From contig NZ_JAJLJH010000010.1 of assembly GCF_023231945.1 (NCBI RefSeq), positions 1 to 64,000 on the forward strand: 64,000 nucleotides of DNA, in the 5' to 3' direction. Within the stretch, counting starts at the first letter, position 1, and the number at the start of each line of letters is the position of its first letter. Of this stretch, positions 1 to 10,752 are shown one piece after another. The position numbers and the translations under genes are program-made. Source of the stretch: Scleromatobacter humisilvae. Lineage in GTDB: Bacteria > Pseudomonadota > Gammaproteobacteria > Burkholderiales > Burkholderiaceae_C. The notes under the pieces were generated by a model, which was not told the DNA's origin, ran no database searches, and saw only the letters and a program-made list of their open reading frames with translations.

Positions 1-125
1 GCCCCCCCCTCCCGTGGGGGGGGGGGCCCCGCCCCCGCCCCCCGGGGGGGCCGGCCCCCCCCCCCCCGCCCCCGCCCCCGCGCGGGCGCCGGGGCGCGGG
101 TGGCCCCGCGCCGCGGGGGGGCGGG
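1..125. other. Low-complexity G/C homopolymer edge, probably unreliable sequence
   Basis: The first ~125 bases consist almost only of runs of C and G, with no A and only a few T. This is unlike the rest of the window, which is GC-rich but complex. It lies in the 3' part of the PBP2 gene, and no stop codon can be read in it. It looks like a contig end with sequencing or consensus errors rather than a real Pro/Gly/Ala-rich tail, although a low-complexity tail cannot be excluded. Confidence 0.6.
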
Positions 126-2265
126 CGCCCCGCGACGCGCTCGCCGCACTGGCGGCCGTGGCCGCGCGCTCGGCCGCCGTGGGCGCGCTCGCGCCGCTGG
201 CGGCCTCGAACGCGGCGACGGCGCTGGCCGCTCCGGCGAGGTTGTCGGCGCCTTCCAGCGGCGTGCCCACCGAATCGTCGGCGCTCGGCGCGTGGTTGGT
301 GCCCAGGCGGATGTTGGTGGCCTGCGCGACCGGCACGCCCGGCTCGAGCGGCGGCCCGCCCGCGTTGCCGCCCTGCACGGCGGCGATGTCCTTGTCGGTC
401 GGGTAGATGCCCTTGATCCAGTAGTCCAGCACCCGGCGCGCGATCGGCGCGGCGGAGTCGGCGCCCCAGCCGGCGTTCTCCAGCACCATGGCCACGGCGA
501 TCGTCGGGTGGTCGGCGGGCGCGAACGCGATGAACAGCGCGTTGTCGCGCAGATGCTCGGCGAGCTTGGACGCGCTGTATTTCTCGTTGGCCTTGATGCC
601 CACGACCTGCGCCGTGCCGGTCTTGCCGCCCGACAGGTAGCCCGCGCCCGCGAACGCCTTGGCGCCGGTGCCTTCCCTGTTGACGCCCACCATCGCGTTG
701 CGGATCACGTCGACGAACTCGGGCTTGAGCGCCAGCGGCGTCAGCGGCTCGGGCGCGACGGGGCGGCGCGCGCCGGAGACGACGTCGACGATGTCGCGCA
801 CCAGGTGCGGCGTGTGGCGCTGGCCGCCGGTCGACAGCGTGGCCAGCGCGTTGGCCAGCTGCGTGATGGTGAAGCTGTTGTAGCCCTGGCCGATGCCCAG
901 CGAGATCGTCTCGCCGGCGTACCAGCGCTGCTGCTCGGCCCGCTTGTAGGCCTTGCGCTTCCACTCGGTGGACGGCAGCACGCCGCGCAGCTCGCCCTCG
1001 ATGTCGATGCCGGTGGCCTGCCCGAAGCCGAACGGCTGCATGAAGCCGGCGATCGAGTCGACGCCCAGGTCGTTGGCCAGCATGAAGTAGTAGACGTCGC
1101 ACGAGATGACGATCGAGCGGTACATGTCGACGAAGCCGTGGCCCTCGGGCTTGTCGTCGCGGAACGTGTGGTTGCCGAACGTGAAGTGGCCGGGATCCTG
1201 CATGCCCCACTGCGGCGTGCGCTTGCCCAGCGTCAGCGCGGCCAGCGCCATGTAGGGCTTGTACGTGGAGCCCGGCGCGTAGGTGCCGCGGATCGCGCGA
1301 TTGAGCAGCGGCTTGTCGATCGACTCGTTGAGATCCTTCCAGTTGTCCGCGTCGATGCCGTCGACGAACAGGTTAGGGTCGAACGTCGGCTTGGAGACGA
1401 ACGCGAGCACCTCCCCGTTGCGCGGATCGATGGCCACCAGCGCGCCGCGGCGGTCGCCGTACAGGTCCTCGACCATCGCCTGCAGCTTGATGTCGATCGA
1501 CAGCTGCAGCGTGTTGCCCGGCGTGGCCGGCTTGCTCGCGAGCTGGCGCACGGCGCGGCCGCCGGCCGAGGTCTCGATCTGCTCGAAACCGGTGGTGCCG
1601 TGCAGCTCGGACTCGTAGCTCTGCTCCAGCCCCAGCTTGCCGATGTATTCGGTGCCGCGGTAGTTGGCCTGGTCCTCGTCCGACCAGTCGTCGATGATCT
1701 TCTGCTTTTCTTCCTGGTTGATGCGGCCGATGTAGCCCACGAGGTGGCTCGCGAGCTCGCCGTGCGGATAGTTGCGGAACAGCCGCGCCTTGATCTCGAC
1801 GCCCGGGAAGCGGAAGCGCTGCGCGACGAAGCGCGCCACCTCCTCGTCGGTCAGCTTGGTGCGGATCGGCACCGACTCGAAGCTCTTGCCCTCGGCGGCG
1901 AGGCGCGCGAAGCGCTTGCGGTCGCGCGGCGTCACCTCGATCACCTTGGCGATCTCGTCGATCGTGGCCTCCAGGTCGGACACCTTGGACGGCGTGATCT
2001 CGAGCGTGTAGGCCGGATAGTTGGTGGCCATCACGACGCCGTTGCGGTCGACGATCAACCCGCGGTTGGGCACGATGGGCACGACGCCGATGCGATTGGC
2101 CTCGGCCTGCGCCTGCAGGTCGTCGTGACGCACCACCTGCAGCACGAACCAGCGGAACACGAGCACGCCGAAGCACAGCAGCACGAACGCCGCCGCGGCG
2201 ATCGTGCGCGCGCGGAAGCGATCGAGTTCGACCTCGATGTTCCTCAGCTCGGTCAAGGATTTCAT
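1..2265 (-). CDS. mrdA: Penicillin-binding protein 2 (peptidoglycan DD-transpeptidase MrdA), 3' end missing
   Basis: PBP2 is the inner-membrane transpeptidase of the elongasome that cross-links lateral-wall peptidoglycan. The frame starts at the ATG at 2265 and stays open to the window edge (about 755 codons). A cytoplasmic stub and one membrane segment (about residues 18-40) are followed by the PBP dimerisation region. The transpeptidase motifs are all visible: STYK with the nucleophile Ser near 333, SCD near 388 and KTGTAQ near 548. The family is usually about 630-700 residues, so everything past ~residue 640 is a non-catalytic Ala/Pro/Ser-rich tail that runs into the doubtful G/C-only edge. 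The gene follows mreBCD on the same strand, as in many proteobacteria, and rodA would be expected beyond the edge. Function is very secure; the C-terminus is not. Confidence 0.93.
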   Translation of the reverse strand, partial: MKSLTELRNIEVELDRFRARTIAAAAFVLLCFGVLVFRWFVLQVVRHDDLQAQAEANRIGVVPIVPNRGLIVDRNGVVMATNYPAYTLEITPSKVSDLEATIDEIAKVIEVTPRDRKRFARLAAEGKSFESVPIRTKLTDEEVARFVAQRFRFPGVEIKARLFRNYPHGELASHLVGYIGRINQEEKQKIIDDWSDEDQANYRGTEYIGKLGLEQSYESELHGTTGFEQIETSAGGRAVRQLASKPATPGNTLQLSIDIKLQAMVEDLYGDRRGALVAIDPRNGEVLAFVSKPTFDPNLFVDGIDADNWKDLNESIDKPLLNRAIRGTYAPGSTYKPYMALAALTLGKRTPQWGMQDPGHFTFGNHTFRDDKPEGHGFVDMYRSIVISCDVYYFMLANDLGVDSIAGFMQPFGFGQATGIDIEGELRGVLPSTEWKRKAYKRAEQQRWYAGETISLGIGQGYNSFTITQLANALATLSTGGQRHTPHLVRDIVDVVSGARRPVAPEPLTPLALKPEFVDVIRNAMVGVNREGTGAKAFAGAGYLSGGKTGTAQVVGIKANEKYSASKLAEHLRDNALFIAFAPADHPTIAVAMVLENAGWGADSAAPIARRVLDYWIKGIYPTDKDIAAVQGGNAGGPPLEPGVPVAQATNIRLGTNHAPSADDSVGTPLEGADNLAGAASAVAAFEAASGASAPTAAERAATAASAASASRGARPPAARGHPRPGARAGAGAGGGGPAPPGGGGGAPPPTGGGG

Positions 2266-2267
2266 GC

Positions 2268-2345
2268 CCCCACGCTCGCTGGCGCTCGCTGCCCCCCGAG
2301 GGGGCGCTCCGCGAGCGGCCCGGCAAAGCCGGCTCCGCCGCTCCC
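2268..2345. repeat. Dispersed GC-rich palindromic element between mreD and mrdA
   Basis: Just upstream of the mrdA start is a short GC-rich block with a perfect hairpin (GCCCCC, CGA loop, GGGGGC at 2291-2305), followed by GAGCGGCC and an imperfect palindrome around CCGGCAAAGCCGG. Related blocks lie at 7256-7335 and 50529-50615. It looks like a member of the short intergenic repeats common in Burkholderiales. It probably folds in the mre-mrd transcript, but a role is not shown. Confidence 0.5.
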
Positions 2346-2428
2346 TCGAACTTCCAATTGAAGCGCGCGAGCGGCAGCGCCGGTGGGGTTCCTTGCGGAC
2401 ATCGCAGCTTTCGGCAACCGGTGGTGGC

Positions 2429-2950
2429 TCACAGGGGGCGGTTCTCGTCGCGGTCAGGCGCGCGGCGCTGCGGGGCGAGCAGCAGCCACGACACCACGGG
2501 CCACAGCAGCGCCTCGAACAGCGGCGCCAGCAGCATCGTCCAGCCGGGGAAGCTGCCGCTGGACAGCAGCCGCACGACCAGCGACACCGCGTGCGCCACG
2601 ATGAACACCGGCAGGATCTGCAGCGCCTGCTCCGCCAGGCTGAACCAGTTCAGGCGGCGGTGCATCGTGATCGCGAGGTAGCTCAGCAGCGTGTACGCCT
2701 GCGCGTGCTGGCCCAGCACGGCGCCCTGGTGCACGTCCATCAGCAGGCCGAAGAAGAAGGCGGCGCCGATGCCGACGCGGCGCGGCTGGTGCACGTTCCA
2801 GAACACGAGGACGAGCGCGAGCATGTCCGGCATGGCCGCGATGCGGCCCAGCGGCATCATGTTGAACAGCAGTGCCGCGAACAGCGAGAACCAGAGGAAC
2901 AGGGGGTTGACCGGCAGCAGGAGCTGATCGGCGCCGCGCGGCATGATCAC
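2429..2950 (-). CDS. mreD: Rod shape-determining protein MreD
   Basis: MreD is a small polytopic inner-membrane protein of the elongasome that works with MreC to organise lateral-wall synthesis. The 173-residue product is very hydrophobic, with about five membrane segments and the MreD-typical loop MDVHQGAVLGQHA. The frame opens with a GTG at 2950 that overlaps the mreC stop codon region; an ATG two codons in (2944) is an alternative start. It lies directly downstream of mreC and, after a 163-base gap holding a palindromic repeat, upstream of mrdA. Length and context match the family. Confidence 0.93.
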   Translation of the reverse strand: MIMPRGADQLLLPVNPLFLWFSLFAALLFNMMPLGRIAAMPDMLALVLVFWNVHQPRRVGIGAAFFFGLLMDVHQGAVLGQHAQAYTLLSYLAITMHRRLNWFSLAEQALQILPVFIVAHAVSLVVRLLSSGSFPGWTMLLAPLFEALLWPVVSWLLLAPQRRAPDRDENRPL

Positions 2951-3870
2951 TTCTTGGTCCCCTTGATCGCCTTCTGGCCCTTGGGCGTGGGCTCGGGCTC
3001 GGGCGCCGGCCGCGCGGGCAGCTGCATGGCCATCGGCTCGAGCACCAGCACGTGGCGCACGCCGTCGGCCGACGCGGTGGGCACGAGCGCGATGCGCGCG
3101 AAGGACGAATCGGCGCGCGGATCCACCTTCACGACCTTGGCCACGTCCAGGCCCGGCGGGTAGATGCCGTCGACGCCGCTGGTCTGCAGCAGGTCGCCCA
3201 CGTGCACGTCGGCGTTGCCGGCCATGAAGCGCAGCTCGAGTGCCGCGCCGTCGGCGCCGAACGCCGCGCTGCGCTGGTGGGTGCGCGTGTTGAGCACGGG
3301 GATCGCGGCCTCCTTGTCGATCAGCAGCGTCACCTCCGACGACAGCGGATAGACGCGCGTGACCTGGCCCAGCACGCCGGCCTCGTCGATCACCGGCGCG
3401 CCCGGCACGACGCCCTGGGACGCGCCGCGGTCGATGAAGATCTTGCGCGAGAACGGATCGCTCGCCTCGTAGAGCACCTCGGCCGCCTGCGACTTCACCG
3501 CCAGCGCCGGCTTCAGGTCGACCAACGCGCGCAGCCGCGTGTTCTCGGCCAGCAGCGTGTCGACGCGCGCGGCCTTGGCCGACTGCGTGGTGAGCGCGAG
3601 CTGGGCCTTGGCGAGGTCGGCCTGCGCCTGGTGCAGGCCGCCCACGTACTCGCCGCCACTGTGCGTGAGCTGCACCGGCACCTCGAGCACGCGCTCCACC
3701 GGCAGCAGCAGCATCGCCAGGCCCGCGCGCAGCGGACGCGTGACCGCGAAGCGGGTGTCGGCCGCCATCAGGAACAGCGCCACCGCGGAGAACACCGCCA
3801 GGCGCGTCAGTGCGGACGGGCCCTGGTGGAAGAACGGCGGTGGACGGCGGTCCAGGGTACCGAGCGGCAT
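2947..3870 (-). CDS. mreC: Rod shape-determining protein MreC
   Basis: MreC is the bitopic periplasmic scaffold of the elongasome and binds PBP2 and MreD. The 307-residue product has a short cytoplasmic start, one membrane segment (about 22-40), a coiled coil (about 75-120, rich in Ala/Leu/Gln) and the two beta-barrel domains (about 125-275), with the family-typical FIDRG and SGVDGIYPPGL stretches. The tail (about 278-307) is Pro/Lys-rich and probably disordered. The stop overlaps the first codons of mreD. mreB lies 141 bases upstream on the same strand. Confidence 0.95.
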   Translation of the reverse strand: MPLGTLDRRPPPFFHQGPSALTRLAVFSAVALFLMAADTRFAVTRPLRAGLAMLLLPVERVLEVPVQLTHSGGEYVGGLHQAQADLAKAQLALTTQSAKAARVDTLLAENTRLRALVDLKPALAVKSQAAEVLYEASDPFSRKIFIDRGASQGVVPGAPVIDEAGVLGQVTRVYPLSSEVTLLIDKEAAIPVLNTRTHQRSAAFGADGAALELRFMAGNADVHVGDLLQTSGVDGIYPPGLDVAKVVKVDPRADSSFARIALVPTASADGVRHVLVLEPMAMQLPARPAPEPEPTPKGQKAIKGTKK

Positions 3871-4011
3871 GGGGTACTCAGCGCGCCGTGGCGTTCAAGC
3901 CGCGGCGGGGGACGAAAGGAAAGGCGTTGGTGTCAGACGAATTATCGCAAGGCAGAGTTCCATGCCTCGTGCGGGAATGCCCCGCCATGAACGGGTGCCC
4001 GCTTGCAACGC

Positions 4012-5407
<1,396 letters not shown>

Positions 5408-5707
5408 ATGCCCTTGACTCCCGAAGACGTCAGCCGCATCGCGCATCTCGCGCGACTGGAGCTGTCGCCCGCCGAGGGATCTGCGATGCAGACCCAGTTG
5501 AACGACTTCTTCAAGATCGTCGAGCAGATGAGCGCCGTCGACACCTCCGGCCTCGAGCCGCTGCACACGCCGCTGTCGGCGATCGGCGATGTCGAGCTGC
5601 GCCTGCGGCCCGACGCCGTCACCGAGACCAACGATCGCGCGGCCAACATGGCCAACGCGCCCGCGGCCGAGGAAGGCCTGTTCCTGGTTCCGAAGGTGAT
5701 CGAATGA
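5408..5707 (+). CDS. gatC: Asp-tRNA(Asn)/Glu-tRNA(Gln) amidotransferase subunit C
   Basis: GatC is the small bridging subunit that stabilises GatA and helps join it to GatB in the tRNA-dependent amidotransferase. This complex makes Gln-tRNA(Gln), and often Asn-tRNA(Asn), from misacylated tRNA. The 99-residue product has the family start ([17 protein letters not shown]) and the C-terminal part rich in Asp/Ala that ends in FLVPKVIE. Its stop overlaps the gatA start by four bases (ATGA), so translation is probably coupled. First gene of the gat operon. Confidence 0.95.
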   Translation: MPLTPEDVSRIAHLARLELSPAEGSAMQTQLNDFFKIVEQMSAVDTSGLEPLHTPLSAIGDVELRLRPDAVTETNDRAANMANAPAAEEGLFLVPKVIE

Positions 5708-7197
5708 GCGCCGAGCTGCATACCCTCGGCGTCGCCGAGCTCGGCCGCGCGCTGGCCGCGAAGACCGCCTCCAGCGTCGAGGCGACGACGGCGCTGCTCG
5801 CCCGCGCCAAGGCCGACACGCACGGCGCCTTCCTGGTCGTCAACGAGGAGGCCGCGCTCGCGGCCGCGAAAGCCGCCGACGCGAAGCGTGCGTCCGGCGC
5901 ACAGGGCGCGGACCATCCGCTGCTGGGCGTGCCGCTCGCGCACAAGGACATCTTCGTCACGCGCGAGTCCGCGACCACCGCCGGCTCGAAGATGCTCGAG
6001 GGCTACAGGAGCCCGTTCGACGCCACGGTGGTCGCGCGCCTGAACGCGGCGGGCACGGTGTCGCTCGGCAAGCTCAACTGCGACGAGTTCGCGATGGGTT
6101 CGGCCAACGAGAACTCGGCCTACGGCAACGTGCGCAACCCCTGGGACGTCACGCGCGTGCCGGGCGGCTCGTCGGGCGGCACAGCCGCGGCGGTCGCGGC
6201 GCAGCTGGTGCCCGCGGCCACCGGCACCGACACCGGCGGATCGATCCGCCAGCCCGCCAGCTTCACCGGCACCACGGGCATCAAGCCGACCTACGGCGTG
6301 TGCTCTCGCTTCGGCATGATCGCGTTCGCGTCCAGCCTCGACCAGGCCGGCACGATCGCGCATTCGGCCGAGGACTGCGCGCTGTTGCTGTCGGCGATGA
6401 GCGGCTTCGACGAGCGCGACGCCACCAGCGTGCAGCGCCCGCCGCAGGACTTCCACGCGCAGATGCTGCAGGCGCGCGACGGCGCGACCGCGGCCCAACC
6501 GTTGAAGGGCCTGCGCATCGGCCTGCCCAAGGAGTTCTTCCCCGCCGCGCTCGCCGCCGACGTCAGCGGCCGCGTGCGCGAGGCGCTCGCGCAGATGGAG
6601 AAGCTGGGCGCGACGCTGGTCGACGTCTCGCTGCCGCGCACCGAGCTGTCGATCCCCGTGTACTACATCATCGCGCCGGCCGAGGCGAGCTCGAACCTGA
6701 GCCGCTTCGACGGCGTGCGCTACGGCCATCGCGCCGCCCAGTACGGCGACCTGATGGACATGTACAAGAAGTCGCGCTCCGAGGCCTTCGGCCCGGAGGT
6801 CAAGCGCCGGATCATGATCGGCACCTACGTGCTGAGCCACGGCTACTACGACGCCTACTACCTGCAGGCGCAGAAGCTGCGCCGCATGATCGCCGACGAC
6901 TTCCAGGCCTGCTTCAAGCAGTGCGACCTGATCGCCGGCCCGGTGGCGCCGACGGTGGCGTGGAAGCTCGGCGAACAGGGCGACGATCCGGTCAAGGCCT
7001 ACCTCGCCGACATCTTCACGCTGCCCGGCTCGCTCGCCGGCCTGCCCGGCATGAGCGTGCCGGCCGGCCTCGGCGAAGGCGGCATGCCGGTCGGCCTGCA
7101 GCTGCTGGGCAACTACTTCGCCGAAGGCACGCTGCTGCACGCGGCGCACGCGCTGCAGATGGCCACCGACTTCCACCAGCAACGCCCGAAGGCCTGA
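5704..7197 (+). CDS. gatA: Asp-tRNA(Asn)/Glu-tRNA(Gln) amidotransferase subunit A
   Basis: GatA is the glutaminase subunit: it releases ammonia from glutamine and passes it to GatB. The 497-residue protein belongs to the amidase-signature family. The catalytic Lys (about K81 in HKD), cis-Ser (S156 in GGSSGG) and nucleophile Ser (S180 in [10 protein letters not shown]) are all present with the usual spacing. The start at 5704 is set by the ATGA overlap with gatC and by the family N-terminus; the open frame continues upstream to 5323 without similarity. Next comes a DNA methyltransferase gene after only 13 bases, before gatB, which is unusual. Confidence 0.97.
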   Translation: MSAELHTLGVAELGRALAAKTASSVEATTALLARAKADTHGAFLVVNEEAALAAAKAADAKRASGAQGADHPLLGVPLAHKDIFVTRESATTAGSKMLEGYRSPFDATVVARLNAAGTVSLGKLNCDEFAMGSANENSAYGNVRNPWDVTRVPGGSSGGTAAAVAAQLVPAATGTDTGGSIRQPASFTGTTGIKPTYGVCSRFGMIAFASSLDQAGTIAHSAEDCALLLSAMSGFDERDATSVQRPPQDFHAQMLQARDGATAAQPLKGLRIGLPKEFFPAALAADVSGRVREALAQMEKLGATLVDVSLPRTELSIPVYYIIAPAEASSNLSRFDGVRYGHRAAQYGDLMDMYKKSRSEAFGPEVKRRIMIGTYVLSHGYYDAYYLQAQKLRRMIADDFQACFKQCDLIAGPVAPTVAWKLGEQGDDPVKAYLADIFTLPGSLAGLPGMSVPAGLGEGGMPVGLQLLGNYFAEGTLLHAAHALQMATDFHQQRPKA

Positions 7198-7210
7198 TCA
7201 ACGCCCGCCG

Positions 7211-8254
7211 ATGAACGACCGCGCCAATCCCCTCGCCCTGCTGCCGAAGGCCATCGGCCGGCGAGCGCTCGGCCGCTCCGGAGCGAGCCGGCCTGAGCCC
7301 CTCGGGGGCGGGGAGCGGAGCGAGCCAGGTCGTCATGACGTGCGCGGCGGCGTGGTCGCGGGCGATTGCCTCGACGTGCTGCGCTCCATGCCGGCCGAAC
7401 GCGTCGACCTGATCGTTACCTCCCCACCGTATGCCGACCAGCGCGCATCGACCTACGGCGGCGTCACGCCGGACGACTACGTCGCGTGGTTCCTGCCGCG
7501 CGCCGAGCAGTTCGCGCGCGTGCTCAAGCCCACCGGCTCGCTGGTGATCAACATCAAGGAAAAGGTGGTCGACGGCGAGCGCCATACCTACGTCCTCGAG
7601 CTGATCCTCGCGATGAAGAAGCAGGGCTGGCTGTGGACGGAGGAGTATGTCTGGCACAAGCGCAACTGCTTTCCCGGCAAGTGGCCCAACCGCTTCCGCG
7701 ACGCGTGGGAGCGCTGCCTGCACTTCACGCGCGAGAAGCGCTTCAAGATGAACCAGGACGCCGTGATGGTGCCCATGGGCGACTGGGCGACGACGCGCCT
7801 GAGGACGCTCGGCGCCAACGACGTCGTGCGCCACGACTCGCGCGTGGGCAACGCCTTCGGCAAGAACATCGCCAACTGGCAGGGCCGCGATCGCGCCTAC
7901 CCCACCAACGTGCTGCACCTGGCCACCGAGTGCGGCAACAAGGGCCACAGCGCCGCGTTCCCGCACGCGTTGCCGCGCTGGTTCATCGAGCTGTTCACCG
8001 ACCCGGGCGACACCGTGCTGGACCCGTTCGCCGGCTCCGGCACCACGCTCGCCGCGGCGCTCGAACTCGGGCGCAACGCGATCGGCATTGAACTCGCGCC
8101 CGCGTACGTCACGCGTTGCCGGCAGACGCTGGCCACCGCGCACGAGGCCGCGCAGGCGCTCGCGCGTGCGGCGGCCGTCACTGAACAAGAACTCATCTCT
8201 CCGCGTCGTGGCACGGCCACGGCCAAAGTTTCCAAGGACAGCGTCCCACTATGA
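7211..8254 (+). CDS. Solo site-specific DNA methyltransferase (beta-type motif order) inside the gat operon
   Basis: The 347-residue protein transfers a methyl group from SAM to a base in DNA. Motif IV is TSPPY (S71-P72-P73-Y74) and motif I is DPFAGSGTT (from D271). Catalytic motif first, target-recognition region in the middle and SAM site last is the beta-class order. TSPPY is most frequent in N4-cytosine enzymes but also occurs in N6-adenine enzymes, so the modified base is uncertain. There is no endonuclease gene nearby. It starts 13 bases after gatA and its stop overlaps the gatB start by four bases, so it is co-expressed with the amidotransferase. Residues ~16-42 are low-complexity Gly/Arg/Pro and are encoded by a dispersed GC-rich repeat; the conserved domain only begins near residue 44. 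Enzyme class is secure; target and role are unknown. Confidence 0.9.
   Translation: MNDRANPLALLPKAIGRRALGRSGASRPEPLGGGERSEPGRHDVRGGVVAGDCLDVLRSMPAERVDLIVTSPPYADQRASTYGGVTPDDYVAWFLPRAEQFARVLKPTGSLVINIKEKVVDGERHTYVLELILAMKKQGWLWTEEYVWHKRNCFPGKWPNRFRDAWERCLHFTREKRFKMNQDAVMVPMGDWATTRLRTLGANDVVRHDSRVGNAFGKNIANWQGRDRAYPTNVLHLATECGNKGHSAAFPHALPRWFIELFTDPGDTVLDPFAGSGTTLAAALELGRNAIGIELAPAYVTRCRQTLATAHEAAQALARAAAVTEQELISPRRGTATAKVSKDSVPL
7256..7335. repeat. Dispersed GC-rich palindromic repeat inside the methyltransferase coding start
   Basis: This block contains a CCCCTCGGGGG hairpin and the 20-mer GCGCTCGGCCGCTCCGGAGC (7265-7284). The same 20-mer occurs in inverted orientation at 50575-50594, at the 3' end of a GGDEF gene. 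A looser relative lies at 2268-2345. Here the element is read through in frame and gives the methyltransferase a Gly/Arg/Pro-rich N-terminal extension. This suggests a mobile or self-spreading intergenic element captured by a coding sequence. Confidence 0.6.
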
Positions 8255-9705
8255 GCACCCTCATTCGCGGCTACGAAGTCGTGATCGGCTTCGAGACCCA
8301 CACGCAACTGTCGACGGTCAGCAAGATCTTCTCGGGTGCGTCGACGCATTTCGGCGCGGAGCCGAACACGCAGGCCTCGGCCGTCGACCTGGCGCTGCCC
8401 GGCACGCTGCCCGTGCTGAACCGCGGCGCCGTCGAACGCGCGATCCGCCTCGGCCTCGCGCTCAATGCGACGATCGCGCCGCTATCGATCTTCGCGCGCA
8501 AGAACTATTTCTATCCCGACCTGCCCAAGGGCTACCAGATCAGCCAGTACGAGATCCCCGTCGTGCAGGGCGGCACGGTGCCGTTCATGCACGACGGCGA
8601 GCTGCGCACGCTGCGCCTGACGCGCGCGCACCTCGAGGAGGACGCCGGCAAGTCGGTGCACGAGGGCCACGCCAACATGTCGGGCATCGACCTGAACCGC
8701 GCCGGCACGCCGCTGCTGGAGATCGTCACCGAGCCCGACATGCGCTCGTCGACCGAGGCCGTCGACTACGCGAAGGCGCTGCACGCGCTGGTGCAGTGGC
8801 TGGACATCTGCGACGGCAACATGCAGGAAGGCTCGTTCCGCTGCGACGCCAACGTGTCGGTGCGCCGCCCCGGCCAGCCCTTCGGCACGCGCCGCGAGAT
8901 CAAGAACCTCAACAGCTTCCGCCACCTGCAGCAGGCGATCGACTACGAGATCAACTGGCAGATCAGCGAGCTGGAGGACGGCCGCCCCATCGTGCAGGCC
9001 ACCGTGCTGTTCGACCCCGACACCGGCGAGACCCGCATGATGCGCACCAAGGAAGACGCGCAGGACTACCGCTACTTCCCCGACCCCGACCTGCCGCCGC
9101 TGGTGATCTCGCGCGAGTGGGTGGAGAAGGTGCGCGCCGAGATGCCCGAGCTGCCGCGCGCGATGGCCGAGCGCTTCGTCAAGGCCGACGGCCTGGCCGA
9201 ATACGACGCGGCGATGATGACGCAGTCGCTCGCGTTCGCCCGCTTCTACGAGGCCGCGCGCGACGCCGGCGCGCCGGCCAAGCTGGTCGCCAACTGGACG
9301 ATGGGCGAGATCGCGCGCCGCCTCAACAACGACAACCTGACCATCGTCGAGAGCCCGGTCGACGCCGCGCTGCTGGCCGCGCTGATCAAGCGCATCCAGG
9401 ACGGCACGATCTCCAACAACGCCGCGCGCCAGGTGTTCGACGCGCTGTGGACGCGCGAGAAGGGCACGGCCGGCAACGTCGACGCCCTGATCGACACGCT
9501 GGGCCTCCGGCAGATGAACGACTCGAGCGAGCTCGAGGCCATCATCGACGGCGTGCTCGCGGCCAACCAGAAGTCGGTCGAGGAATTCCGCGGCGGCAAG
9601 GACAAGGCCTTCCAGGCGCTCGTCGGCCAGGCGATGAAGGCCAGCAAGGGCAAGGCCAACCCGGCGCAGGTCAACGAGATGCTGAAGAAGAAGCTGGGCG
9701 TCTGA
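8251..9705 (+). CDS. gatB: Asp-tRNA(Asn)/Glu-tRNA(Gln) amidotransferase subunit B
   Basis: GatB is the kinase/amidotransferase subunit. It binds the misacylated tRNA, activates the side-chain carboxylate with ATP and transfers ammonia supplied by GatA. The 484-residue product has the GatB N-terminal signature ([10 protein letters not shown]), the cradle domain with the [18 protein letters not shown] stretch, and the C-terminal YqeY-like tail domain (about 335-484, ending KKKLGV). The ATG overlaps the methyltransferase stop (ATGA), so its translation is coupled to that gene. The gene ends six bases before a convergent AraC-type regulator. Confidence 0.97.
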   Translation: MSTLIRGYEVVIGFETHTQLSTVSKIFSGASTHFGAEPNTQASAVDLALPGTLPVLNRGAVERAIRLGLALNATIAPLSIFARKNYFYPDLPKGYQISQYEIPVVQGGTVPFMHDGELRTLRLTRAHLEEDAGKSVHEGHANMSGIDLNRAGTPLLEIVTEPDMRSSTEAVDYAKALHALVQWLDICDGNMQEGSFRCDANVSVRRPGQPFGTRREIKNLNSFRHLQQAIDYEINWQISELEDGRPIVQATVLFDPDTGETRMMRTKEDAQDYRYFPDPDLPPLVISREWVEKVRAEMPELPRAMAERFVKADGLAEYDAAMMTQSLAFARFYEAARDAGAPAKLVANWTMGEIARRLNNDNLTIVESPVDAALLAALIKRIQDGTISNNAARQVFDALWTREKGTAGNVDALIDTLGLRQMNDSSELEAIIDGVLAANQKSVEEFRGGKDKAFQALVGQAMKASKGKANPAQVNEMLKKKLGV

Positions 9706-9711
9706 GGTCGC

Positions 9712-10653
9712 TCAGGCCGCGCCGGGCACCAGGCTCGGCAGCGGCGTCGCACCGTCGCGCCCGTAGTGGCGCGGCGCGACGCCCATCACGCGCTTGAACG
9801 CGGTGCTGAACGCGCTCTCCGATTCGTAGCCGAGTGCGGGCGCCAGCCGCGAGATCGGCTCGCCCGAGTTGGCGAGCCTGTCGGCCGCGAGGATCATGCG
9901 CCAGCGCGTCAGGTAGTCCATCGGCGACGCGCCGACGACGCGCTTGAACTTCAGCGCGAAGCTCGAGCGCGACATGGCCGCGCGTTCCGCCAGCGACGCG
10001 ATCGTCCAGCGCCTGCCAGGCTCGGCGTGCATCGCGGTCATCGCCGCGCTCATCTGGCGGTCGGCGAGCGCGAACAGCCAGCCGACGCCCGGCCGGGACT
10101 CGTCCTTCAGGTGCAGCCGCAACGCCTGCACCAGCAGCATCGTGGCGAGCTGCTGCGCGATGATCTCGCCGCCGGGCTGCGGCTCGCGCAGCTCCAGCAT
10201 CAGCCGCTCGACCGACCAGCGCATCGCCGCCTTGTCCGACTCCGAGCGCAGGTGCACGATGGGCGGCAGCGAGGCGAGCAGGATCTCGGCGTGGCGCCCC
10301 CCGAACGCGAAATGGCCGCCGATGCTGGAGCAGCTGCCGCCGCCGTTGAGGACACGCGTGCGGCCCATCAGCGGCAGGCGCAACAGCTCGTAGCCGTCGA
10401 CCGCCGGCAGCGACAGGTCGCTCGCGAGCTTGAACGGCCGCCCGTGCGGCAGCAGGTAGCAGTCGCCGGCGCTGACGCGGATCGGCTCGGGCTCGCCCTC
10501 CATCGCCAGCCAGCAGCCGCCGGAAATGATGGCCTGGAACTTGATGCCCTCGTGCTTGCCGAACGAGATCGACCAGTCGCCGCCGTGATCGACACCGCCG
10601 GACATGAAGCTGCGCGGCCGCAGCAGCGAGAGGACGTCGGACAGCGGATCCAT
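9712..10653 (-). CDS. AraC-family transcriptional regulator with N-terminal cupin domain
   Basis: The 313-residue protein begins at the ATG at 10653 (MDPLSDVLSLLRP). An N-terminal cupin ligand domain of the AraC-binding type (about 1-190, including the SAGDCYLLPHGRPF stretch) is followed by two helix-turn-helix motifs (about 210-300, with WTIASLAERAAMSRSSF and ISRLAPALGYESESAF). The protein is divergent from an NAD-dependent sugar-epimerase-like gene with a 99-base shared control region. That layout suggests that this neighbour is a target. The open frame continues far upstream without similarity. Confidence 0.9.
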   Translation of the reverse strand: MDPLSDVLSLLRPRSFMSGGVDHGGDWSISFGKHEGIKFQAIISGGCWLAMEGEPEPIRVSAGDCYLLPHGRPFKLASDLSLPAVDGYELLRLPLMGRTRVLNGGGSCSSIGGHFAFGGRHAEILLASLPPIVHLRSESDKAAMRWSVERLMLELREPQPGGEIIAQQLATMLLVQALRLHLKDESRPGVGWLFALADRQMSAAMTAMHAEPGRRWTIASLAERAAMSRSSFALKFKRVVGASPMDYLTRWRMILAADRLANSGEPISRLAPALGYESESAFSTAFKRVMGVAPRHYGRDGATPLPSLVPGAA

Positions 10654-10752
10654 GGTCGGCCTGGACGAATGCGAAGAAATCGCGGATCGAGAAGCATGGA
10701 TTGTATCGATCGAGGCTCCTAAAGTGCCTCCCAGCCACCCAAGGAGCAACCC

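Noticed and set aside
7211-8254. Restriction-modification system
   Set aside because: No endonuclease or specificity subunit is encoded beside the methyltransferase; neighbours are gatA and gatB.
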